Source of the DNA: Pseudomonadota bacterium
GTDB taxonomy: Bacteria; Hydrothermota; 32-111; QNBC01
Assembly: GCA_011682715.1 (NCBI GenBank)
Contig: JAACEC010000009.1
Location: forward strand, 1 to 19,147
Direction: 5' to 3'
Length of the DNA stretch: 19,147 nucleotides
Shown: in pieces, positions 7,923 to 13,481 of the stretch
How the letters are laid out: the number at the start of each line of letters is the position of its first letter
Position numbering within the stretch: the stretch's first letter is position 1
The notes under the pieces: model-generated
Told to the model about the DNA's origin: nothing
The model's database searches: none
Seen by the model: only the letters and a program-made list of their open reading frames with translations
Translations under genes and position numbers: made by a program

Positions 7923-8551
7923 CAATTATTTATAAACGTTTCGAGAATAAAGGGAATTATGCAAAAAGTCAAGCAGATAAGGGGTGTCATATTAAATTTA
8001 CTTTTCATTCCGAGAAAAAATAGGAAATAGGAATAAATCTTTAATATACCGACATATTGTAGGAATACTAAACTATAAGGGACTAAATCGTATGGGATGA
8101 AACTTATTCGCTTTTTAATAATCAAAATACTCAATATATTTGTAATAATAAAAACAAGATAAGGAAATTGGGAGAATATAGCGATTTTAGCAACAGTCTT
8201 TGTATCAATAAATTTCCAGAATAATTCAGAGAGAAGTACAATAAAACCTATTTTCAAAAATACCCATATCGTATAAGCTAAAATCCGTAAAGAAACAGAA
8301 AGGGAAGTGCGTAAGTAACTCTTTATAAACATAAGTATAAATTTTTTACTTCCAGAAGTGTTATTCGCCCAATCAGGCACGAGTATAATTCTATCATATA
8401 AAAATAAGTAGGCAAAAAATGCCGAGAGCATAAAAAGTATGAAAATAGTGAAATATTTATCATTAAGCTTATTATCAAGTTCTGTCATAAAAACATTCGG
8501 CTCGAAAATTAAATGATGAGTTTCTTTTAAAAATCTATTTTTATTAACCAT
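7904..8551 (-). CDS. Yip1-like multi-pass membrane protein
   Basis: This 215-residue protein has a cytoplasmic N-terminus with an FEPNVF motif (the 'P-x-x-x-F' start usual in Yip1 domains) and about five membrane segments. The block TVAKIAIFSQFPYLVFII resembles the conserved middle of Yip1 proteins. Bacterial Yip1-like proteins often sit beside transporters but have no settled function. The ATG at 8551 is weakly preceded by GTAGAATGCAATA, so initiation may depend on upstream translation. The stop overlaps the start of the ATPase gene. Its genomic link with the ABC module suggests an accessory membrane subunit, which is inference. Confidence 0.65.
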   Translation of the reverse strand: MVNKNRFLKETHHLIFEPNVFMTELDNKLNDKYFTIFILFMLSAFFAYLFLYDRIILVPDWANNTSGSKKFILMFIKSYLRTSLSVSLRILAYTIWVFLKIGFIVLLSELFWKFIDTKTVAKIAIFSQFPYLVFIITNILSILIIKKRISFIPYDLVPYSLVFLQYVGILKIYSYFLFFLGMKSKFNMTPLICLTFCIIPFILETFINNWVWLYG

Positions 8552-8576
8552 TATTGCATTCTACACATCAATTTAT

Positions 8577-8646
8577 TTAATTCAAACCTTTGTGTTTCTT
8601 GCTTAATCCCTCAATACGTAATATTCCATCCATATAACCATACCGT
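8577..8646 (-). pseudogene. Remnant of a duplicated Yip1-like/ABC ATPase junction
   Basis: The minus strand encodes MDGILRIEGLSKKHKGLN then TAA (8633-8577), nearly the same as the first residues of the ATPase at 7911 (MDEILRIEGLSKKYKGTN). In an overlapping frame just upstream it still encodes VWLYG, the last five residues of the Yip1-like protein, with its TGA changed to TGG. So both the 3' end of one gene and the 5' start of the next were copied. The DNA match is 54 of 58 bases (8587-8644 against 7865-7922). No Walker motif remains, so it is non-functional as an ATPase. It implies that a second Yip1-ATPase unit once existed here or that the junction was copied by recombination. Confidence 0.85.
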
Positions 8647-8650
8647 ATTT

Positions 8651-8761
8651 TTAGGGTAGACAAGAGCAGTGAGAAGGATCTACCGTTTGTTTTAATGTTT
8701 CCTGCTCAGGTTTTACATGATCACCAATCATAGCAACTGGAAAAAATAGGATCTCAAACAT
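8651..8761 (-). CDS. 36-residue peptide ORF, first frame of the ABC operon
   Basis: This small frame has an ATG with a good ribosome site, AGGAGA, six bases upstream. It lies directly behind the promoter and palindromic operator on the same strand. The peptide begins with a short hydrophobic stretch (MFEILFFPVAMIG), continues polar and charged (KPEQETLKQTVDP) and ends SHCSCLP. I do not recognise it. It could be a leader peptide, a small membrane-associated protein, a peptide cargo of the exporters, or the surviving N-terminus of a deleted gene; the ATPase remnant begins a few bases after its stop. The initiation signals make translation likely; the function is unknown. Confidence 0.5.
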   Translation of the reverse strand: MFEILFFPVAMIGDHVKPEQETLKQTVDPSHCSCLP

Positions 8762-8766
8762 CTTAA

Positions 8767-8772
8767 TCTCCT
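8767..8772 (-). promoter_or_regulatory. Ribosome binding site of the 36-residue peptide ORF
   Basis: AGGAGA on the minus strand lies about six bases before the ATG at 8761. It is a far better site than the one before the Yip1-like gene, so the peptide frame is the best-supported first initiation point of this transcript. Confidence 0.6.
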
Positions 8773-8781
8773 GTCAACTCT

Positions 8782-8799
8782 ATGTTAATCGATTAACAT
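8782..8799. promoter_or_regulatory. 18-bp perfect palindrome, probable LacI-family operator
   Basis: ATGTTAATCGATTAACAT is a perfect 18-bp inverted repeat centred on CG, the arrangement used by LacI/GalR-family repressors. It begins four bases after the -10 element on the minus strand and therefore covers the expected transcription start, a position for steric repression. The half-site spacing is one base longer than a Gram-positive cre site. No LacI-family gene is in the window, so the regulator would be encoded elsewhere. Confidence 0.75.
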
Positions 8800-8803
8800 T
8801 CTG

Positions 8804-8831
8804 ATTGTAAAATAAAAAAACGATTTGTCAA
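8804..8831 (-). promoter_or_regulatory. Sigma70-type promoter of the ABC/DUF5916 operon
   Basis: On the minus strand, TTGACA (8831-8826), a 16-bp T-rich spacer and TACAAT (8809-8804) form a near-consensus promoter. It is followed at once by the 18-bp palindrome, then by AGGAGA and the 36-codon ORF. The next genes run without large gaps to 1007, so this promoter probably serves the whole cassette. Confidence 0.75.
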
Positions 8832-9019
8832 GCACTTTTTTAATAAATTATTTAAGTCATATTATATCGCAATTTAATATAATTCTATATACTATGATTA
8901 AATTTGCTGTTTTGCAAAGTGCTAAATGTCAAACTTTTATATAGGTATCATTTTATTAAATGTTATTATAAATTTACGGGTATTTTTTGTCGGTATGAGC
9001 ATTAAATCTTCTCAAAAAC
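8832..9019. other. AT-rich spacer upstream of the ABC operon promoter
   Basis: No gene is apparent. The stretch is very AT-rich upstream of the -35 element, as in UP-element regions. It contains a short inverted repeat, TTTGC-TGTTTT-GCAAA, near 8903-8918 and a partial copy (AAATGTCAA, about 8924-8932) of the intergenic repeat seen at 655-675. Confidence 0.4.
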
Positions 9020-9094
9020 ACATCCCGTACAAAGTTTGCACTTGAAAAGGGAAATGAAATCAATTTGGTAAAAAATCCTGATCTCTTTTTATAA
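9020..9094 (+). pseudogene. 3' remnant of a third cation:proton antiporter gene
   Basis: The frame reads TKFALEKGNEINLVKNP before running to TAA, which matches the C-terminus of the left antiporter (TKFALEKAHEINLVKKP, about 577-624) and in part that of the intact one (TKIALTKGNEINAV). DNA similarity continues past the left gene's stop codon, offset by one base in an A-run. Upstream of TSRTK the frame is unrelated and soon meets a stop. It is the last 17 or so codons of a lost antiporter copy, lying about 60 bases before the intact one. Confidence 0.85.
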
Positions 9095-9116
9095 TTGACA
9101 TAAAAAAACAAATGCT

Positions 9117-9144
9117 TGCATTTTTGTTTTTTTTATTGTAATAT
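9117..9144 (+). promoter_or_regulatory. Possible promoter of the intact antiporter gene
   Basis: TTGCAT (9117-9122), a 16-bp T-rich spacer and TAATAT (9139-9144) precede the ATG at 9154. The predicted start site falls only a few bases before the ATG, and no Shine-Dalgarno sequence is present, so the message may be leaderless or nearly so. The -35 half overlaps an A/T-rich hairpin (AAATG-CTTG-CATTT with A and T flanks, about 9102-9131) that could also end upstream transcripts. The call is tentative. Confidence 0.4.
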
Positions 9145-9153
9145 TCTTGTAGA

Positions 9154-10350
9154 ATGAATGTAATTTTTGTAATCGGCATTGCTTTAATTACCGGGTATCT
9201 GTTCGGTAAGGCGGTAAAGTATATAAAACTTCCATCTGTTACCGGTTATATCCTCGGTGGTTTACTTGTCGGGAGTTCTTTTCTAAATTTAATTCCCTAC
9301 AACATGGATGTTGCCCTTACATGGATAATAAACTTTGCACTTATGATCGTTGCATTTAATGTTGGCGGAGAATTGGGTATTAAGGCTCTAAAGCGCCTCG
9401 GAAAACCTATAGTTTCTATCGTGATTTTTGAATCCCTTTCGGCTTTTTTATTTATCACTTTTCTCGTTTATATCGCCGGATTACCTATCTTACAAGCTTT
9501 TCTTATAGGAGCAATCGGAGCTGCAACCGCTCCTGCTGTAACGATTACGGTTATTAGAGAATACAAAGCACGAGGACCAATTTCTCAAGTATTACTGGCT
9601 TGTACAGGCATTGATGATGCCATCGGTTTGACCCTATATGCCATAACATCTACTATTCTTCAATCCCACATGAATAACACACAACAACTGGCAATTCCCG
9701 CTATAGTTTTAAAAATCTTAATCGGTTTAATTATATCGGTCATCGTTGGTATTATATCCGGATATATCATTAACCTTCTCGCAAAATATGCAAGAACCGA
9801 AATAGAATATATCGTTTTAACGCTTGGGATACTTCTCACGTTCGGCGGCTTTATACAAGATGGTTTTAGAGGAATCGAATTATCCCCGCTCCTTGCCGCT
9901 ATGGTGGCGGGTTTCTTTATAACCAACTGGTCAAAAAAGAAGAAACGCATTTTTTCATCCCTGGATACATTCGGTCCTGTTTTTTATTTACTCTACTTTG
10001 TCCTCGCCGGAGCAAGACTAAAGGTTAGAATGTTATTAAAATTGGGGAAAATTGCAACAGGATACCTCATTGGAAGATTTGTCGGGAAATATGTTGGCAC
10101 ATTTGTCGGTGGGAAAATATCTCACGCCCCTGCTACGGTTACCAAATACGCAGGAATGGGACTTATTTCTCAAGCAGGTATTGCAATTGGTTTATGTGTA
10201 GTTGCCGCTCAGCAATTCCCAACACTTAGTGATCTGATTGTTGCAATAGCCCTCGGGACAACCATTGTTACAGAGCTTACGGGACCTCTACTCACTAAGA
10301 TCGCTCTTACAAAAGGTAATGAAATCAATGCCGTTTCCAGAACATCTTAA
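9154..10350 (+). CDS. Cation:proton antiporter (CPA2 / Na_H_Exchanger family), complete
   Basis: This 398-residue protein with about twelve membrane segments exchanges monovalent cations for protons at the inner membrane. Family marks include the GYILGGLLVG turn after the first helix (31-40), GAATAPAVT at 122-130 and GIDDA at 152-156, where D154 and D155 match the ion-binding acidic pair of electrogenic CPA2 antiporters. It has no C-terminal RCK/TrkA-N domain, so it is a plain NapA-like form rather than a full KefB. It is clearly paralogous to the left-edge antiporter and to the 9020-9094 remnant. The next gene starts inside its 3' end. Na+ against K+ specificity is not readable from sequence. 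Confidence 0.94.
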   Translation: MNVIFVIGIALITGYLFGKAVKYIKLPSVTGYILGGLLVGSSFLNLIPYNMDVALTWIINFALMIVAFNVGGELGIKALKRLGKPIVSIVIFESLSAFLFITFLVYIAGLPILQAFLIGAIGAATAPAVTITVIREYKARGPISQVLLACTGIDDAIGLTLYAITSTILQSHMNNTQQLAIPAIVLKILIGLIISVIVGIISGYIINLLAKYARTEIEYIVLTLGILLTFGGFIQDGFRGIELSPLLAAMVAGFFITNWSKKKKRIFSSLDTFGPVFYLLYFVLAGARLKVRMLLKLGKIATGYLIGRFVGKYVGTFVGGKISHAPATVTKYAGMGLISQAGIAIGLCVVAAQQFPTLSDLIVAIALGTTIVTELTGPLLTKIALTKGNEINAVSRTS

Positions 10351-10954
10351 TCGTAAGATTTTTGTTTTTATACCTTACCTTTTCTTCTTTATTCCTCTGT
10401 TTGCAACATTTAAATATACCTCATACAAAAACGGTGAAATAGAACACTTCAAATCCAATTTGGGAAATATAAAGATAAAATATATTATAACCGATTCCAC
10501 AATCGAGCAAAATATAAAATTTGGCAATTTAACCATTTCAAATCTATATACATACGATGATAATACCGTTTACCACAAATCGAAACATATACATTTCTTG
10601 TCGTTTAAGGAGGATCTGATCGATAAAAGTCAGAGCATCAAACTTAGATTTCCCTTAAGAGATTCACTGTCATGGCAAGGAAAAGGTATTGCCGAGCGGA
10701 AAAATCGGGAAATACCGTACACATATAACTCTTTTGTAAAAGATACTATAATCGTATCGTCCCGGAAGAAAATCAGATGTTTCAAAATACATTCGGAAAC
10801 GCATCTAACCGATGGAGAACACTCTTCGAGTATCTATTACTTCGATCCGGCGAGTAAAACATTCATAAGGGTTGAAATGAACCTCGGTGTCAAAGGTGTT
10901 GTAGGAAACGTGCTCCGTTTTTTTAAAGTGAACAAATTTATTCTATATAAATAA
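10328..10954 (+). CDS. Single-pass membrane-anchored or secreted protein, DUF3108-like pattern
   Basis: This protein of about 208 residues has one N-terminal hydrophobic segment (KIFVFIPYLFFFIPLFATF, about 9-27) and a beta-rich exported domain. The blocks LRFPLRDSLSWQGKG, KIRCFKIHSET and SSSIYYFDPASKTFIRVEM follow the pattern of proteins with a 'W-x-G ... aGtF-x-c-x-k ... YWf-dp-x-G' beta fold. This is a loose resemblance, not a firm family call. Starts at 10265 or 10319 are also open. I prefer 10328 because it sits right before the membrane segment and has AAAAGG 11 bases upstream. It overlaps the end of the antiporter gene by about 23 bases and its 3' end overlaps the convergent gene by 17 bases. 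Confidence 0.6.
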   Translation: MPFPEHLNRKIFVFIPYLFFFIPLFATFKYTSYKNGEIEHFKSNLGNIKIKYIITDSTIEQNIKFGNLTISNLYTYDDNTVYHKSKHIHFLSFKEDLIDKSQSIKLRFPLRDSLSWQGKGIAERKNREIPYTYNSFVKDTIIVSSRKKIRCFKIHSETHLTDGEHSSSIYYFDPASKTFIRVEMNLGVKGVVGNVLRFFKVNKFILYK

Positions 10955-12140
10955 TCTTTTTATCGAGATTCACCGCTCCCTTTAACTTTATAAAATAAAC
11001 ACCATTTCTCATTCCGCAAAAATCGAGTGTAGTGTTGTTGTAATTAATTTTTAATTTCTTTAACAGAACCCCGCTTATATCGAATAGGGACAGATCTTTC
11101 TCGCCGTCGGGCAATTTGTTTATAAACAGCTTTTCGCCAACAAAGAATATCTTTATGTCAGATTCTTTGAGTGACCCTATTTGCGGAATTCCCGTAAAAA
11201 CAAGCGTAAAATTAATATTGCTTAATGTGTCTCCTGTAATAGAAAGCGTATCCGCATCTTCGAATGAACTTTTATCATTGAAAAATTGATCTACATAACC
11301 GAATGCATTATATGTGCCTAATTTGTAATTGCCGTTTTCAATTGAGGAAATCTTATAAAAACCGCTCGAATCAGTTTGTACGCTTTCATAAAGCGTTTGA
11401 TCCAAATTGTAAAGTGATACGGTTACGCCTGCTATCGGAGTCCCTGAATCCGAAGCCATAACATTACCGCTTATTACACCTCCCGGTTGAAGTTGAAATA
11501 GTATACCGGAAACGGTATCACCCATCGTTACTCCAATCCTGTCCGCTATTTCAAAAGATGTTTTGTTGTCATACCATTCGTTTATGTAACCTGAGTAGTT
11601 CTCCGTATGTAATTTATAATATCCCGTTGCAAGACCTTTTACTGAGTACGCTCCGGAACTGTCGCTTATTGCCGAAGTTATAAAGTTCTGCAACGTATCA
11701 TATGCATCAATGTATACTCCTTCAATGGGTTCGTTCAAACTATTCTTCACCTGTCCGCTTATGCATCCTCCGTAATTCAAGCTAAAATTTATTCCCGTTA
11801 GTGTATCCGCATCCTGAATTGTAAAAGGCGTGGCTTCACTCCAGTTGTTGCCGTTAATATACCAAACATCCACATAACCGGATTGGTTTGATGTCTTCGC
11901 CCTGTATTCCCCGGAAACAATGCCCGCAATCAAGTAGTATCCAGTAGAATCCGTCTCCATAAAAGCGGCAACATTACCCAGTGAATCGTAAGCGTAAACG
12001 CGGCATCCTGCAATAGGCGAATCAGTACTATTTTTAACATAACCACTGAAAGAAGCATTCCCGGGGGAGAATATCACTCCCCCGAAAATTATTCCATTAA
12101 ATAGCAGAACAATTGTAAAAATCTCAATGATTCTCTTCAT
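10938..12140 (-). CDS. Secreted protein with three carboxypeptidase-regulatory-like repeats and C-terminal sorting-like tail
   Basis: This 400-residue protein has a signal peptide (residues 1-20). Three tandem repeats of about 95 residues follow. Each opens with a 'GxVxNSxxxPIxGxxVxxYDxL' strand pair, continues with 'TDSxGxYxIxxIxxGxYKL' and closes with 'SGYVxxxYxxKxSFExADxxxxxxGDTLxxIxFxL'. The first part matches the CarboxypepD_reg/SpaA-like beta-sandwich; the tail is a conserved extension. The last 80 residues (LFDISGVLLKKLKI ... GVYFIKLKGAVNLDKKIIYI) resemble a T9SS type A sorting domain. The gene overlaps the upstream gene by 17 bases, so it is probably co-transcribed with it. The role is likely structural or adhesive at the cell surface. 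Confidence 0.85.
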   Translation of the reverse strand: MKRIIEIFTIVLLFNGIIFGGVIFSPGNASFSGYVKNSTDSPIAGCRVYAYDSLGNVAAFMETDSTGYYLIAGIVSGEYRAKTSNQSGYVDVWYINGNNWSEATPFTIQDADTLTGINFSLNYGGCISGQVKNSLNEPIEGVYIDAYDTLQNFITSAISDSSGAYSVKGLATGYYKLHTENYSGYINEWYDNKTSFEIADRIGVTMGDTVSGILFQLQPGGVISGNVMASDSGTPIAGVTVSLYNLDQTLYESVQTDSSGFYKISSIENGNYKLGTYNAFGYVDQFFNDKSSFEDADTLSITGDTLSNINFTLVFTGIPQIGSLKESDIKIFFVGEKLFINKLPDGEKDLSLFDISGVLLKKLKINYNNTTLDFCGMRNGVYFIKLKGAVNLDKKIIYIE

Positions 12141-12801
12141 AAGCCGTAATCTCGATTTTTACCGTTTTCACCATATTGGCATTCTTATTGGGGATGACCA
12201 TAGTAGTATCCCTCAGATTCACAATTCTGTGATTAACTTTTTTATTCTCCGAAATCCGTACGGGGAATCCGTGATATTCATCCACAATAACTTCGTCATT
12301 TGTTTCCGTTATCATCTCGAGGCTTCTTTTACTGATCTTTTTTATCGAGTGTTTCCTATACTTGCTCTCCGTTACCGTGAATGTACCTGCCAGCGTTTTA
12401 ACATTGGCAGGTTTGCTATATATCAGGTCATGTTTGTTGAGAACGTTATTGAGGTTCTGCTTATTGTCGTTCCTAGACGCTTTGTAAAATGGTATCTTTT
12501 CTCCGCTATCATTATAAATGTAAAATGCATCAATGCTATTCCCTCTATTGGATGAATAACGAATCAATGCTCTTTTTTCCTTATTTCCTATTTTCATTGA
12601 TACCAGAATCTCATTATTGTCTTCTGTTTTTGCAGTCAAAATACCATTTATTGTTTTTCCGTTATAGCCCGTAACAGAATAATTATACTCGGCATTTCTT
12701 AATGATTCCGGCGAAAGGCTACTTAGAAACACCGGCTCAAATCCGTATACCGCAAGTGCGAGAAACATTGTGAATATAAGCAAAGATATTGTTCTTTTCA
12801 T
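12124..12801 (-). CDS. Small secreted protein of unknown function
   Basis: This 225-residue protein has a clear signal peptide, MKRTISLLIFTMFLALAVYG, followed by a beta-rich, lysine-rich domain. An ATG at 12813 is also possible, but the one at 12801 has GGAGG five bases upstream and begins right at the basic, hydrophobic signal, so I choose it. I do not recognise the family. The phrase VKTLAGTFTVTESKY recalls the 'aGtF' strand of DUF3108-like proteins, as in the 10328-10954 product, but the match is too short to rely on. It has no cysteine in the mature part and no lipobox. It lies between two surface-protein genes, 11 bases after one and overlapping the next. Confidence 0.75.
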   Translation of the reverse strand: MKRTISLLIFTMFLALAVYGFEPVFLSSLSPESLRNAEYNYSVTGYNGKTINGILTAKTEDNNEILVSMKIGNKEKRALIRYSSNRGNSIDAFYIYNDSGEKIPFYKASRNDNKQNLNNVLNKHDLIYSKPANVKTLAGTFTVTESKYRKHSIKKISKRSLEMITETNDEVIVDEYHGFPVRISENKKVNHRIVNLRDTTMVIPNKNANMVKTVKIEITAYEENH

Positions 12802-12812
12802 CTTATCCTCCA

Positions 12813-13481
12813 TTAATTCAAAATGACAACTTTTTTAACATCCACCGTATTTTCCGTTTTCAATCTTATAAAATAGGTGCCTCGCGGTAGAATTCGCCCG
12901 TTATTATCTTTTCTTTGCCATTTGACGGTGTGATATCCCGCTTTCATTGTTCCCTCAAGTAAGTTAACAACACGCCTACCGGCATTGTTGTATACATTGA
13001 TTTTAACATTACCGGCTTTAGAAAGAGCAAATTTGATTATACCGGCATCGCTCATCGGATTGGGATATACACCGGAAATCTTTGATACCAACGGTGTTTT
13101 TTTGCTTAATTTCTTTACCTCTTTTATTCCCTGCCATGTAGGTGTAATGTACTCCGCATGTTTTATATCAAATCCATATCCCTGGTTTGCTCCATCTGCA
13201 ATAAATTCTATCTTCATGCTGCTCCCCGGAATTTCAACACTGGTAAAATCTCCGAGATCTCCCGTATATGTCGCATACAGATTGTCATAAGCATCATAGA
13301 TATTAACAACATCACCGTATCCGAGTGAGAAATCGGAGAACCTAACTCTAACAGCATTTGCTCCCGGGATATTCGCCGTCCAAGTATGCGAATAATTGTT
13401 GGCATATTGATGAGGTGTAGATATTGCTTCATCAACAGGGTTCCATACCGGTTTTTCGTTTGTATACTGTATATAATCCAC
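12813..13481 (-). CDS. C-terminal part of the frameshifted giant protein: second CUB-like domain and sorting signal
   Basis: A GTG at 13481 could start a 222-residue protein, but there is no ribosome site and no signal peptide, and the reading starts mid-domain. VDYIQYTNEKP completes the CUB-like domain left unfinished by the upstream frame. A second CUB-like domain follows (STPHQYANNYSHTW ... GYGFDIKHAEYI), nearly a copy of the first (ETPHPYPNNYTNSW). The last 85 residues are a T9SS type A / FlgD-Ig sorting module (VYPNPMSD, INVYNNAGRRVVNL, LPRGTYFIRL, KKVVILN). I therefore read this as the end of the gene at 13432-18447, separated from it by a frameshift in about 13481-13489. Confidence 0.85.
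   Translation of the reverse strand: MDYIQYTNEKPVWNPVDEAISTPHQYANNYSHTWTANIPGANAVRVRFSDFSLGYGDVVNIYDAYDNLYATYTGDLGDFTSVEIPGSSMKIEFIADGANQGYGFDIKHAEYITPTWQGIKEVKKLSKKTPLVSKISGVYPNPMSDAGIIKFALSKAGNVKINVYNNAGRRVVNLLEGTMKAGYHTVKWQRKDNNGRILPRGTYFIRLKTENTVDVKKVVILN

Noticed and set aside
8782..8799. Catabolite-repression (cre) site of the CcpA type
   Set aside because: Each half-site is one base longer than the cre consensus spacing, so a different LacI-family operator is more likely.
625..9094. The whole ABC cassette as a transposon or integrative element
   Set aside because: There is no transposase, integrase or tRNA attachment site, and the flanking similarity is explained by antiporter paralogy.
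9095..9123. TTGACA at 9095 as the -35 of the antiporter promoter
   Set aside because: The bases 17 further on (GCATTT) do not make a -10 element; the TTGCAT/TAATAT pair fits better.
9101..9135. Rho-independent terminator before the antiporter gene
   Set aside because: The hairpin is nearly all A/T with a very short loop and a bulge, so I kept it only as a possibility in the promoter entry.
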